A stretch of 64,000 nt of DNA. Origin: PALSA-1003 sp963741315. GTDB lineage: Bacteria > Pseudomonadota > Gammaproteobacteria > Burkholderiales > Casimicrobiaceae. Shown piece after piece: positions 48,003 through 56,451 of the stretch. How positions within the stretch are numbered: position 1 is the first letter of the stretch; each line of letters starts with the position of its first letter. A model generated the notes under the pieces. It saw only the letters and a program-made list of their open reading frames with translations. It made no database searches and had not been told where the DNA came from. The stretch is from positions 1 to 64,000 of the forward strand of contig CAVUHK010000008.1 of assembly GCA_963741315.1 (NCBI GenBank). The letters run 5' to 3'. The translations under genes and the position numbers were made by a program.

Positions 48003-48908
48003 ATGAGTAACGACAAGCCGCGCGTCGGCTTCATCGGCCTCGGGCTGATGGGACACGGCATGGCCAAAAACATCGTCGCCAAGGGCTTTCCGCTGACGGT
48101 GCGGGTGCATCGCAACCGCAAACCGGCCGAGGACATCCTCGCCGCGGGCGCCAAGGAGGCCAAGACCAGCGCCGATCTTGCGCGCGCGTCCGACGTTGTC
48201 ATCCTGTGCGTGACGGGATCGCCGCAGATCGAGGAGATCGTCTACGGCGAGAACGGCATCATGAGCGTCGCGCGCGAAGGGCTCATCGTCATCGACACGT
48301 CGACCGCCGAACCGGCGTCGACCGAAAAAATCCGTGGCGACTTCGCCGCCAAGGGCACCAAGTACATCGACGCGCCGCTGGCGCGCACGCCCAAGGAAGC
48401 CGAGGAAGGCAAGCTCAACACCATGGTCGGCGCCGACGATGCGACCTTCGCGCAGATCAAACCGGTGCTCTCCGCGTACTGCGAAAACGTCTTTCACGTC
48501 GGGCCGCCCGGCCACGGCCACATGATGAAGCTGATCAACAACTTCATGGCACAGGCGATCGCCACCGCCACCGCCGAAGCGTGCGCGGCGTGCGCCAAGT
48601 CGGGCGTGTCGATCAAGAAGCTGCACGAACTCGTCTCCGCGGGCGCGGTCAATTCGGGCATTTTCCAGTTGCTGGTCGGCAAGATGCTCGAAGGCGGCAA
48701 CCTCGGCGGGCTGAAGTTCACGCTGGTGAACGCGATGAAGGACATGCGCTATTACATGCACTTCACCGAGTCGCTGCCGACACCTGCCATCGTCGGCTCG
48801 GCGGTGCATCAAAGCCTGGTCAATGCCAACCTGCTCGGCTTCGGCGACAAGTACGTCGCCTCGCTGATCGAGGCGCAGGAAAAACTGGCCGGCGTGAAGA
48901 TCGTCTGA
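48003..48908 (+). CDS. NAD(P)-dependent oxidoreductase, 3-hydroxyisobutyrate dehydrogenase family
   Basis: A 301-residue beta-hydroxyacid dehydrogenase with GFIGLGLMGHGMAKN, the substrate-binding segment KYIDAPLARTPKEAEEGKL and the catalytic-lysine segment GHGHMMKLINNF. All motifs are intact, unlike the paralogue at 1.9 kb. AGGAGG lies 5 bases before the ATG. Possible substrates are 3-hydroxyisobutyrate or tartronate semialdehyde. It is followed by hppD after 10 bp, so both may belong to amino-acid catabolism. Confidence 0.94.
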   Translation: MSNDKPRVGFIGLGLMGHGMAKNIVAKGFPLTVRVHRNRKPAEDILAAGAKEAKTSADLARASDVVILCVTGSPQIEEIVYGENGIMSVAREGLIVIDTSTAEPASTEKIRGDFAAKGTKYIDAPLARTPKEAEEGKLNTMVGADDATFAQIKPVLSAYCENVFHVGPPGHGHMMKLINNFMAQAIATATAEACAACAKSGVSIKKLHELVSAGAVNSGIFQLLVGKMLEGGNLGGLKFTLVNAMKDMRYYMHFTESLPTPAIVGSAVHQSLVNANLLGFGDKYVASLIEAQEKLAGVKIV

Positions 48909-48918
48909 CCGCGCGATC

Positions 48919-50001
48919 ATGGCCACCGCGAGCGCATCGCTCTGGGACAATCCGCTGGGCACCGACGGCTTCGAGTTCGTCGAATACGCTGCGCCCGATC
49001 CCGCCGCGCTCGGCAAGTTGTTCGAACAGATGGGCTTCACCGCGATCGCCAAGCATCGTTCCAAGAACGTGTTGCTCTACCGGCAGGGCGGCATCAATTT
49101 CATCGTCAACGCCGAGCCGGACAGTTTTGCGCAGGGCTTCGCGCGCGTGCACGGTCCGTCGATCTGCGCGATGGCGTTTCGCGTCGCCGATGCGGGACTG
49201 GCATTCCGCAAGACCGTGGAGCAGGGCGCGTGGGGCGTCGAAGCGCACCCGGGACCGATGGAACTCAACATTCCCGCGATCAAGGGCATCGGCGATTCGC
49301 TGATCTACCTGGTCGATCGTTATCCTCGCAACGGCAGCGGCGTATCGATCTACGACATCGACTTCGTCCCCTTCCCCGGCGTCGACCAGCAACCGCGCGG
49401 CGCCGGCCTGACCACGATCGATCACCTGACGCACAACGTGCATCGCGGCAGGATGGATGAGTGGGCTGGCTTCTACGAGCGGCTGTTCAACTTTCGCGAG
49501 GTGCGTTACTTCGACATCGAGGGCCAACTCACCGGCCTGAAAAGCAAGGCGATGACGAGTCCCTGCGGCAAAATCCGCATTCCGATCAACGAGAGCTCGG
49601 ACGACAAGAGCCAGATCCAGGAATACCTGGTCGCGTATCACGGCGAGGGCATCCAGCACGTCGCGCTGGGCACCGGCGACATCTACTCGGCCGTCGAGGA
49701 CCTGCGCACGCGCAACGTCGCCTTCCAGCAGACGCCGGCGACGTACTTCGACCTGCTCGAGAAGCGCCTGCCCGGGCACAAGGAAGACCTCGCGCGCCTG
49801 AAAGCAAACAACATCCTGCTCGACGGTGCGCCGGCCAAGGACGAAATGTTGCTGCAGATCTTCACCCAGACAGTCATCGGGCCGATCTTCTTCGAGATCA
49901 TCCAGCGCAAGGGCAACGAGGGATTCGGCGAAGGCAACTTCCGCGCGCTGTTCGAGTCCATCGAGCTGGACCAGATCCGGCGTGGAGTACTGAAGGCGTA
50001 G
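48919..50001 (+). CDS. hppD: 4-hydroxyphenylpyruvate dioxygenase
   Basis: A 360-residue Fe(II) dioxygenase converting 4-hydroxyphenylpyruvate to homogentisate in tyrosine degradation. The two vicinal-oxygen-chelate domains are present, and the metal triad is H169 (IDHLTHNVH), H247 (GIQHVAL) and E326 (FFEIIQRKG). Length and C-terminus (GFGEGNFRALFESIE) are normal. It probably forms an operon with the preceding dehydrogenase. No homogentisate dioxygenase gene is in the window. Confidence 0.97.
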   Translation: MATASASLWDNPLGTDGFEFVEYAAPDPAALGKLFEQMGFTAIAKHRSKNVLLYRQGGINFIVNAEPDSFAQGFARVHGPSICAMAFRVADAGLAFRKTVEQGAWGVEAHPGPMELNIPAIKGIGDSLIYLVDRYPRNGSGVSIYDIDFVPFPGVDQQPRGAGLTTIDHLTHNVHRGRMDEWAGFYERLFNFREVRYFDIEGQLTGLKSKAMTSPCGKIRIPINESSDDKSQIQEYLVAYHGEGIQHVALGTGDIYSAVEDLRTRNVAFQQTPATYFDLLEKRLPGHKEDLARLKANNILLDGAPAKDEMLLQIFTQTVIGPIFFEIIQRKGNEGFGEGNFRALFESIELDQIRRGVLKA

Positions 50002-50023
50002 TCCCAGTCGCGCGCGGCCCTTC

Positions 50024-50998
50024 GTGCTCCCGCCCCTCGCCTTCACATTGCTGCGCCGGCTCTCCGATGGCGAAGTCCATTCGGGCGAGACGCTCGCGGC
50101 GACGATCGGCATGACGCGCTCGCGCGTCTCGCAATTGCTCATGCAGGCGGAGACGGCGGGGCTCGCACTCGAACGCGTGCGCGGGCGAGGCTACAGGCTG
50201 CTCGACGCGACACCGTTTCTCGATCGCGCGGCAATTGTGCGCGAACTCGGCACGCGCGGCCCAAAACTGATCGTCGAGGTCGCCGACAGCATCGACTCGA
50301 CCAACAGCGAATTGCTGCGCCGTGCGCCGCGCGTGCACCGGCACCTGCTCGCCGCCGAATTGCAGACGGCAGGACGCGGCCGCCGCGGCCGCGCGTGGAC
50401 CGCGGTGGTCGGCGGCAGCCTGACCTTTTCGCTAGGTTGGCGCTTCGAGCAGGGTGCGGGATACCTGTCCGGTCTGTCGCTGGCGGCGGGCGTGGCGATC
50501 GCGCGAGCGCTCGAAGCGTGCGGCTGTGGCGGCGTTGAACTCAAGTGGCCGAACGATCTGGTGCACTCAGGGCGCAAGCTCGGTGGCATTCTCATCGAAC
50601 TCTCCGGCGATGCGCTCGGGCCGTCACTGGTGGTGATCGGCGTCGGCATCAACGTGCGGCTGCCGGACGCGGCGCGCCGTGATATCGCGCAGCCAGTCAC
50701 CGACTGCGCGGCGATTGGCGGTGCGATTGACCGCAACGTGCTCCTCGCGCGCGTCGCCTCGGAACTCGCGCTCATGCTCGAGCGCTACGAACGCGAAGGC
50801 TTCGCCGCTTTTCGCGCGGAATGGCAACGACGGCACGCGCTGCAGCGCCAACCCGTCGACGTGTCGCTGCCCGACGGCAGCGTGGTGCACGGGATTGTAG
50901 TGGGCGTGGATGCCGACGGCGCGCTGGTGCTCGACCGCGACGGACGGCGGCTGCGTTTTGTCACGGGCGAGGTGTCGCTGCGGCGGCCGAAGCGATGA
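50024..50998 (+). CDS. birA: Biotin--[acetyl-CoA-carboxylase] ligase/biotin operon repressor-like
   Basis: A 324-residue bifunctional-type BirA: an N-terminal winged helix (about 1-62, TLAATIGMTRSRVSQLLMQA), a catalytic core with the biotinyl-AMP loop GRGRRGRAW and KWPNDLVHSGRKLGGILIE, and a C-terminal SH3-like domain. It attaches biotin to BCCP and may repress biotin genes. The start is GTG 50024; I see no better ATG. Its stop overlaps the coaX ATG (ATGA). BirA-CoaX-SPOR is a conserved betaproteobacterial order. Confidence 0.95.
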   Translation: MLPPLAFTLLRRLSDGEVHSGETLAATIGMTRSRVSQLLMQAETAGLALERVRGRGYRLLDATPFLDRAAIVRELGTRGPKLIVEVADSIDSTNSELLRRAPRVHRHLLAAELQTAGRGRRGRAWTAVVGGSLTFSLGWRFEQGAGYLSGLSLAAGVAIARALEACGCGGVELKWPNDLVHSGRKLGGILIELSGDALGPSLVVIGVGINVRLPDAARRDIAQPVTDCAAIGGAIDRNVLLARVASELALMLERYEREGFAAFRAEWQRRHALQRQPVDVSLPDGSVVHGIVVGVDADGALVLDRDGRRLRFVTGEVSLRRPKR

Positions 50999-51732
50999 TC
51001 CTGGTGCTCGACTGCGGCAACAGCCGGCTCGCGTGGGGGTTCGCCGGCCCGCACGGCTGGGTCGCGCAGGGCTCGGTCGCCAATGCCGAGATCGGCACGC
51101 TGGCCCTGCGCAACTGGCAGAACATGCAGCGGCCGCTGCGCGTGGTCGGCGTCAACGTCGCTGGCGAAGCGATGCGGGTGCGCGTCGAAGCGCAATTGAC
51201 GCGCTGGCGCATGATGCCGCAGTGGCTGATCGCGACGGCGCACGCATGCGGCGTCACCAACAACTATGCGTTGCCGTCGCAACTTTCCGGCGATCGCTGG
51301 GCCTCGCTGGTCGCGGCGCGCGCACGCGTGGTGCAGGAGCTGTTTCCGCCGCCGTGCGTGGTGGTCAATGCGCGCACCGCGATCACCGTCGACGCGATGG
51401 ATGCGGCGGGCGTGTTTCGCGGCGGCATCATCGTGCCGGGCCTGAACCTGATGCTGCAGGCGATTGCCGCCAACACGGCGCTGAAGATTCCGCCGGGCCG
51501 CTACGATGATTTTCCGGTCAACAACGCCGACGGTCTTCAGTCCGGAGCGGTGCAGGCGGTGTGCGGCGCGATCGAGCAGATGCGGCGGCGCCTCGCGGGC
51601 GACGGCGCCCCGGCGCGGTGCGTGCTCGCGGGAGGCGCGGCCGCCGATATCGCCGCGCACCTTACGGCGCCGGTGGAGGTCGTGGATAATCTGGTGCTCG
51701 ACGGCATACTCGCGCTGGCAGAGGCACAATAG
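50995..51732 (+). CDS. coaX: Type III pantothenate kinase
   Basis: A 245-residue ASKHA-fold kinase phosphorylating pantothenate in CoA synthesis. The nucleotide-binding LDCGNSRLAWG, the catalytic GDRW segment (SQLSGDRWASLV) and the late CVLAGGAAADIAAHL are present. The central motif, normally D-x-G-T-A, reads NARTAITVD, with Asp to Asn and Gly to Arg changes, so activity may be altered. It is coupled to birA by a 4-base overlap and followed after 6 bp by a SPOR-domain gene. Confidence 0.93.
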   Translation: MILVLDCGNSRLAWGFAGPHGWVAQGSVANAEIGTLALRNWQNMQRPLRVVGVNVAGEAMRVRVEAQLTRWRMMPQWLIATAHACGVTNNYALPSQLSGDRWASLVAARARVVQELFPPPCVVVNARTAITVDAMDAAGVFRGGIIVPGLNLMLQAIAANTALKIPPGRYDDFPVNNADGLQSGAVQAVCGAIEQMRRRLAGDGAPARCVLAGGAAADIAAHLTAPVEVVDNLVLDGILALAEAQ

Positions 51733-51738
51733 AGCAAC

Positions 51739-52389
51739 ATGAGAATCCTGGTCTTCCTGCTGGTGCTCGCCAACCTCACGCTGTTCGGCTACACGCGCCT
51801 GGATAGCGTCGGCGGAGGCGAGGGCGTGCGCCTGAGCCAGCAGATCCAGCCCGACAAGATCAAGCTGCTCACGCCGCAGCAGGTGGCGGCACTCGGTCCG
51901 GCCAAGGTTGCCGCACTGGCCGATGTCTGCGTCGAGTGGGGTCCGTTGTCGGAGCCCGATCGGGCGCGCGCACTTTCGCGCATCGAGCCGCTCGACCTGG
52001 GCAAGCTGCTGACGCAGAAGAAAACCGAGGTCGTCACCAACTACTGGGTGTTCGTGCCACCGGCGGCGAACCGGGCCGCGGCCGACAAGCGCGTGGACGA
52101 ATTGAAGGGGCAAGGGCTGCGCGACGCCTTCGTCGTCGAAAACGGCCCGCAGCGCCTGGCGGTCGCGCTGGGCTCGTTTCGCAGCGAGGACGGGGCGCAG
52201 GCGCGCCTGGCCACGGTGCAGAAACTGGGCGTCAAGAATGCGAAGGTGGGCGAGCGCGTGCAGGCGGTGCAGCAGACCGCGCTGGTGGTGCGCGATCCGC
52301 CCGCGCCGGCGGTGGTGCGGCTCAAGGAATTGCAGGCGGAGTTTCCCGGGTCCGACGTCAAGATCGGCACATGCGAGAAGACCGGCTGA
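51739..52389 (+). CDS. SPOR domain-containing protein
   Basis: A 216-residue protein with an N-terminal hydrophobic anchor (MRILVFLLVLANLTLFGYT), a middle region with a conserved CVEWGPLS segment, and a C-terminal SPOR-like fold (about 105-180, NYWVFVPPAANRAAADKRVD and LAVALGSFRSEDGAQAR). SPOR domains bind denuded peptidoglycan. This gene type commonly follows coaX in Betaproteobacteria. It probably acts at the inner membrane facing the periplasm. Confidence 0.88.
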   Translation: MRILVFLLVLANLTLFGYTRLDSVGGGEGVRLSQQIQPDKIKLLTPQQVAALGPAKVAALADVCVEWGPLSEPDRARALSRIEPLDLGKLLTQKKTEVVTNYWVFVPPAANRAAADKRVDELKGQGLRDAFVVENGPQRLAVALGSFRSEDGAQARLATVQKLGVKNAKVGERVQAVQQTALVVRDPPAPAVVRLKELQAEFPGSDVKIGTCEKTG

Positions 52390-52949
52390 CCGGAGCACGT
52401 CAGTCACATCCTGACGCGAGCGCCGTCGTTCGTCTGGCCGCGACGGCGACCGACTTTGCGTTGGCGCGCGCGCTCATTCAGGAGTACGCCGATAGCTTGA
52501 ACGTCGACCTGTGCTTTCAGGATTTCGCCGGCGAGCTGGCAGGCCTGCCCGGCGCCTATGCGCCGCCACACGGCAGGCTGTTGCTGGCAGGCACGCCGGG
52601 CGCGGCGTTTGGATGCATTGCGCTTCGACCGCTCACGAGCGGATCCGACCCGTCCGTGGGTGAAATAAAGCGGCTCTACGTTCAGCCCACGCAACGCGCG
52701 GGCGGCTGGGGTCGCCGCCTGGTCGAGGCGCTGCTGGCCGAAGCGCAGGCTATCGGTTATCGCGAGCTCAAGCTCGACACGCTGGCCCGCTTGACGGCTG
52801 CGCGCGCGTTGTACGCGCAACTGGGCTTCCGCGAATGCGCCGCGTACTACGTCAACCCGTTGCCGGAAGTGGTGTACATGTCCCTGACCTTGCCGCCGCG
52901 CGTTCGAGAGCCCGGCGACGAGGTGTGCGCGGCGCGTCAATGTACCTGA
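52371..52949 (+). CDS. GNAT family N-acetyltransferase
   Basis: A 192-residue acetyltransferase with the GNAT acetyl-CoA motif RLYVQPTQRAGGWGRRLVEA and the following ELKLDTLARLTAARALYAQL and LGFRECAAYY segments. The N-terminal 60 residues (FALARALIQEYADSLNVDL) are typical of a subgroup near YoaA/CarN-type. The ATG at 52371 overlaps the SPOR gene by 19 bases, indicating coupled translation. The substrate is unknown. Confidence 0.92.
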   Translation: MREDRLTGARQSHPDASAVVRLAATATDFALARALIQEYADSLNVDLCFQDFAGELAGLPGAYAPPHGRLLLAGTPGAAFGCIALRPLTSGSDPSVGEIKRLYVQPTQRAGGWGRRLVEALLAEAQAIGYRELKLDTLARLTAARALYAQLGFRECAAYYVNPLPEVVYMSLTLPPRVREPGDEVCAARQCT

Positions 52950-53593
52950 CCGCCACCGAGACCAAGGCAATCGAAGCGCAGGTCGCCGGGATCGAGGCGC
53001 GCGCCGGCGTGCAAATCGTCACCGCGATCATCGGTCGGGCGAATGCGCACGGCGAGCTGCTCTGGAAAGCGTTCGCGTTGGGCGTGGCGTTTGCGGGTTT
53101 CGCGGTCGTCATCGGCGACGTGCTGCGTCCCGACTGGTCGAGCGTGCATGCTGCCCTGTTTCACGTGCTGGCGATCCTCGCGGGTGGCACATTGAGCGCG
53201 GTCGCGGCGCTGTTCGTTCCGGCCTATGCGCGCTTGTTCCTGCAAGTCGCGCGTCGCGATGCCGACGTGCGGCGCTACGCGGAGTCGCTTTTCCTGCGCC
53301 GCCACCTTTTCAACACACGCGGGCGCAACGGGATCCTGGTGCTGGTCAGCCGCTTCGAGCGCCGGGTGGAGATCGTCGCCGACATCGGATTCGACGGCCG
53401 CATCGGCGAGCCCGAATGGCGCTCGGTGATCACGCGCATGACGCCACTGCTGGCAGCCGACGCGACAGCCGCAGCGTTGACGCAGGGGCTCGCGCGCCTC
53501 GACGAATTGCTCGCCTCCAAGGGGCTCCACGGCGGGCCGGGCGGCGGCAATGAACTTTCGGATCGGCCGATCGAAGAGCGAGGTGCGACGTGA
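52940..53593 (+). CDS. TPM domain-containing membrane protein
   Basis: A 217-residue protein: residues 5-30 begin a TPM (YgcG) domain (YLTATETKAIEAQVAGIEAR), two hydrophobic segments lie at about 37-60 and 70-95, and residues 115-200 continue the TPM fold (GILVLVSRFERRVEIVADIG). TPM proteins are linked to envelope processes such as photosystem II repair in plants; bacterial roles are little known. The stop overlaps the next TPM gene's GTG. The LemA gene often seen in this pair is absent. Confidence 0.88.
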   Translation: MYLTATETKAIEAQVAGIEARAGVQIVTAIIGRANAHGELLWKAFALGVAFAGFAVVIGDVLRPDWSSVHAALFHVLAILAGGTLSAVAALFVPAYARLFLQVARRDADVRRYAESLFLRRHLFNTRGRNGILVLVSRFERRVEIVADIGFDGRIGEPEWRSVITRMTPLLAADATAAALTQGLARLDELLASKGLHGGPGGGNELSDRPIEERGAT

Positions 53594-54549
53594 AGGGCGC
53601 TGCGCTGCGGGTCAGTCTGCTGGTGCTGTTCGCATTCGCGACGGCGTTGCCAGCGTGTGCCGCCGACGTGCCCTTCCTCAGCGGCCGGGTCGTCGACAAC
53701 GCCGAGATTCTCAAGCCGCAGACGCGAGAGGCGATAACCGGGGCGCTCAAGCAGCATGAAGACGCAACCGGCGACCAGATCGCGGTGCTGACCGTGCCGA
53801 CCATCGGCGACGAGTCGATCGAGGAATACGCCACCAAGGTGTTCGAGAACTGGAAGCTGGGCAAGAAAGGCAAGGACAACGGCGTGCTGGTCATCGTCGT
53901 GCCCAAGGATCGCAAGATGCGCATCGAAGTCGGCTACGGACTCGAGGGCACGCTCACCGACGTTGCCTCCAGCCGCATCATCCGCAACGTGATGACGCCA
54001 TCGTTCAAGGCCGGCGATTACGACAAGGGCGTCACCGACGGTGTCGGCGCCATCATCGCGCAGCTCGAGGGCAAGGGCGAAGTCGCGGGGCCGAGCGGGG
54101 CATCGTCCGACTCGAGCAGCAGTTCGTCGGTGCATTTCAACGAACCGAACCTGGCGTGGCCGGAACGCATCCTGCTCGGCGCTTTCATCTTCGGGGTCAT
54201 CGGCCTTTTCACTTTCATCGGGGTCATGACGCCCGGCATGGGCTGGTTCCTGTATGTGTTCCTGATTCCGTTCTGGGCGATGTTCCCGCTGATCGTCGTC
54301 GGCACGCGCGGCACGCTCTACATCCTTGTCACCTACGTCATCGGCTATCCGATCGCCAAGCTGATCCTCGGGCGCATGCCCTGGTACCAGAAAGCGGCGC
54401 TGGACATGAAGACCAAGGGCACCGCGACCATCGGCGGCATGGTCTTGTCGAGTTCCAGCGGCTCGTCGGGCGGCTCGTCGTCGGGCGGCGGAGGCTTCTC
54501 CGGAGGCGGCGGCAGTTCGGGTGGCGGCGGCAGTTCGGGCAGCTGGTGA
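53590..54549 (+). CDS. TPM domain-containing protein, YgcG family
   Basis: A 319-residue exported protein: signal peptide (GAALRVSLLVLFAFATALPA, cut near ACAAD), TPM domain (about 25-150, VPFLSGRVVDNAEILKPQTR, NGVLVIVVPKDRKMRIEVG), two or three hydrophobic segments (about 190-265) and a Gly/Ser-rich tail (GGGGFSGGGGSSGGGGSSGS type), the classic YgcG architecture. The GTG start overlaps the stop of the preceding TPM gene (GTGA), so they are coupled. Confidence 0.93.
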   Translation: MKGAALRVSLLVLFAFATALPACAADVPFLSGRVVDNAEILKPQTREAITGALKQHEDATGDQIAVLTVPTIGDESIEEYATKVFENWKLGKKGKDNGVLVIVVPKDRKMRIEVGYGLEGTLTDVASSRIIRNVMTPSFKAGDYDKGVTDGVGAIIAQLEGKGEVAGPSGASSDSSSSSSVHFNEPNLAWPERILLGAFIFGVIGLFTFIGVMTPGMGWFLYVFLIPFWAMFPLIVVGTRGTLYILVTYVIGYPIAKLILGRMPWYQKAALDMKTKGTATIGGMVLSSSSGSSGGSSSGGGGFSGGGGSSGGGGSSGSW

Positions 54550-54562
54550 ATCGCGCGCCACG

Positions 54563-55060
54563 ATGAGCGCAACACCCGGCACGGCGCCGATCGACCAGCG
54601 CTACTACGAGGACTACTCGACGGGCGCTGTCTTCGAAGGCGGACCGATCCATGTCGACGAGGCCGAAGTACTCGCCTTTGCGCGTCGCTACGACCCGCAG
54701 CCGTTTCATGTCGACGCCGCCGAGGCCGCGCGCAGCATGTACGGCGGCGTCATCGCCAGCGGTTGGCATACCGCGGCGATGACCATGCGGGTGCTTGTCG
54801 ACATCTACCTGTCGAGCGTGGCGAGTCTCGGGTCGCCGGGAATCGACGAGCTGCGCTGGACGCTGCCGGTGCGTCCCGGCGACACGCTCTACGTCCGCAT
54901 CACGGTGATCGAAGCGCGGCGCTCGCGCAGCAAGCCCGATCGCGGCATCGTGAGAACGCTTATTGAGACGCGGAATCAGCGCGATGAGGTGGTGTTGAGT
55001 ATGAAGGCGATGAATCTGATGCTTTGTCGGAATTTGGCTGCCGTCGACGGTACGCGATAG
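54563..55060 (+). CDS. MaoC family dehydratase
   Basis: A 165-residue hot-dog-fold hydratase-like protein with FARRYDPQPFHVDAAEAARS, the hydratase-2 pattern with Asp and His in D-x3-H, and GGVIASGWHTAAMTMRVL. Such enzymes hydrate enoyl-CoAs. ATG 54563 lies 13 bp after the TPM gene. It is the last ordinary gene before the integron-type array and shows the normal high GC of the chromosome. Confidence 0.92.
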   Translation: MSATPGTAPIDQRYYEDYSTGAVFEGGPIHVDEAEVLAFARRYDPQPFHVDAAEAARSMYGGVIASGWHTAAMTMRVLVDIYLSSVASLGSPGIDELRWTLPVRPGDTLYVRITVIEARRSRSKPDRGIVRTLIETRNQRDEVVLSMKAMNLMLCRNLAAVDGTR

Positions 55061-55066
55061 AGGACG

Positions 55067-55237
55067 ATGCTCGCCTCGGAGTTTGCGACGTCGATTCTGT
55101 TCCAAACTCGCCAGAGATCGCGACCTGCAGCGCTATCGATGACTAGTATGTGCTTCGTTTTGTGGGCCCCACTATTGGGAAATACAGTATTGATTCTGGT
55201 AACATTTTTTGCGTCCGCATATAGGCCAAACGAGTAA
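55067..55237 (+). CDS. Possible small membrane protein at the left edge of the cassette array
   Basis: A 56-codon open frame starts 6 bp after the MaoC stop. The second half is a hydrophobic segment (MCFVLWAPLLGNTVLILVTF). GC is lower than in the preceding gene, as in the cassettes. GAGG is close (3-4 bases) to ATG 55067; ATG 55139 is an alternative giving 32 residues. It could be the remnant of a first cassette. I see no homology. Confidence 0.3.
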   Translation: MLASEFATSILFQTRQRSRPAALSMTSMCFVLWAPLLGNTVLILVTFFASAYRPNE

Positions 55238-55275
55238 CTGACGGTTTGTTTTGCGTCAGTTGTAGGATGGCTACT

Positions 55276-55352
55276 AATTGACTCTCGCTCACTCGGACCT
55301 CCTCGGCGGCTGCGGCCCGTCCTTCGTGCGCCGGTTAGCTTGTTCGTTAGGC
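55276..55352 (+). repeat. attC site 1 (left end degenerate)
   Basis: A 77-base element with the perfect right core GTTAGGC (55346-55352). Its left half reads AATTGAC, then CTCGCTCA and CGGAC, matching attC site 5 internally, so only the left core has drifted from RYYYAAC. It contains the GCCGGTTAGCTTGT-type L' block shared with sites 5-7. Confidence 0.75.
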
Positions 55353-55368
55353 GTCTGCCACTCGCATC

Positions 55369-55632
55369 GTGAAACCATTCCTTATCCTGATTGCATTTCC
55401 CATGCTATTCGGGATCTTGGCTGAGACGATATTTCGCGATGCGCGAAAAGCGTCCTTGGCAGCGGTCATCGGCGCAGCTGCTATAACTTTCGCGTCTGTT
55501 CAAATACTGGAACCTCGTGCGGCCTGGAATTGGATCGCCGCGCTCCTGGTCTCGCCGCTGCCGATCGCCATCTCGGTCGCGGTTGCATTGTTTTGGCATG
55601 GCCGCAGGCGATCGCCGCGCAATGGCCCCTAA
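55369..55632 (+). CDS. Cassette gene: hypothetical membrane protein
   Basis: An 87-residue protein starting with GTG 17 bases after the attC core. It has three hydrophobic segments (FLILIAFPMLFGILAETIF, then about 28-46 and 52-73, LLVSPLPIAISVAVALFW) and a basic C-terminus (HGRRRSPRNGP). No family is recognised. It is the only gene of its cassette and ends 3 bases before the inverse core of attC site 2, the standard cassette layout. Confidence 0.6.
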   Translation: MKPFLILIAFPMLFGILAETIFRDARKASLAAVIGAAAITFASVQILEPRAAWNWIAALLVSPLPIAISVAVALFWHGRRRSPRNGP

Positions 55633-55635
55633 GAC

Positions 55636-55755
55636 GCCTAACCCGTCGGTCAACCTTGACGCGCCGTCAGCGTGGCTTCTGCCGTTTTGCGGATGCCCGC
55701 GTAGCCGCATTGTTACGCGTCTCGCAAGCGCGCGGGTTACCTTGTTTCGTTGGGC
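55636..55755 (+). repeat. attC site 2
   Basis: A 120-base element with GCCTAAC (55636-55642) and GTTGGGC (55749-55755), both fitting the RYYYAAC/GTTRRRY consensus. The inner part is a long imperfect palindrome rich in GCG. It is the longest attC here, like VCR-length sites. Confidence 0.85.
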
Positions 55756-55758
55756 GTC

Positions 55759-56430
55759 ATGAATAATCCATGGCTCGATGTACCGCTTGCTGACTATGAA
55801 AGCCATATGGCTTTGCCTGGAATCGAGCAGGCTCAATTGCTGTCCGATATTTTCTCTGGCGTCCTTGAGCAGTTTTCACCTCGCTCTGTTGCCGTAATCG
55901 GCTGCGCCGGCGGAAATGGGTTCGACAGAATTCCATCTAGCATTTCAAGGGTAGTTGGAGTTGATCTCAACCCGCACTTCATCGCCGAAACTGAAACACG
56001 ATTTAGAGGTCGCTTAAAGAATCTGGAGTTGGTTGTCGGTGATATTCAGAGCCATGAGGTTTCGTTCGCGCCTGTCGACCTGATGTTCCTTGGCCTGGTC
56101 TTAGAATATGTCAATGTCGAAACAGTCATCGCTAGAACTCCATCCATGCTTACTGCTAATGGTCACCTAGCCACGGTCCTACAGTTGCCCAGTGTTAGCC
56201 ATCGGCAGGTATCTCCGTCGCCGTTCCCAACCGTACAAGCACTTGGGGAAGTCGTGCATTTGGTGCCGCCGTCCCGGCTTCAAAATGCCGCGGAGACACA
56301 GGGTTACGTTCATTTGGAGTCACGCAATGTCGCGTCTGAAGGCGGCAAGCAGTTTCAGTTGCAAGTGTTCGCCATGCCGCCGAACCCATCGTTGCAGGGC
56401 ACGCTCCGCCGATCGGCGAAGCGTCCCTGA
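55759..56430 (+). CDS. Cassette gene: class I SAM-dependent methyltransferase-like protein
   Basis: A 223-residue protein with the SAM-binding motif SVAVIGCAGGNGFDRI, an acidic residue at the end of strand 2 (GVDLNPHF) and FAPVDLMFLGLVLEYV. The substrate is unknown. The ATG begins 3 bases after the attC 2 core. The C-terminal 16-17 residues (PNPSLQGTLRRSAKRP) are encoded by the attC 3 palindrome itself, so the original stop was probably lost or the frame reads into the recombination site. GC is clearly lower than in chromosomal genes. Confidence 0.85.
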   Translation: MNNPWLDVPLADYESHMALPGIEQAQLLSDIFSGVLEQFSPRSVAVIGCAGGNGFDRIPSSISRVVGVDLNPHFIAETETRFRGRLKNLELVVGDIQSHEVSFAPVDLMFLGLVLEYVNVETVIARTPSMLTANGHLATVLQLPSVSHRQVSPSPFPTVQALGEVVHLVPPSRLQNAAETQGYVHLESRNVASEGGKQFQLQVFAMPPNPSLQGTLRRSAKRP

Positions 56431-56445
56431 ACTCAAGCGTTACGC
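56379..56445 (+). repeat. attC-like site 3
   Basis: A 67-base element with near-consensus cores GCCGAAC (56379-56385) and GTTACGC (56439-56445). Between them AGGGCACGCTCCGCC pairs with GGCGAAGCGTCCCT with unpaired extrahelical bases, as attC hairpins do. It overlaps the end of the methyltransferase gene. Confidence 0.65.
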
Positions 56446-56451
56446 ATAACA

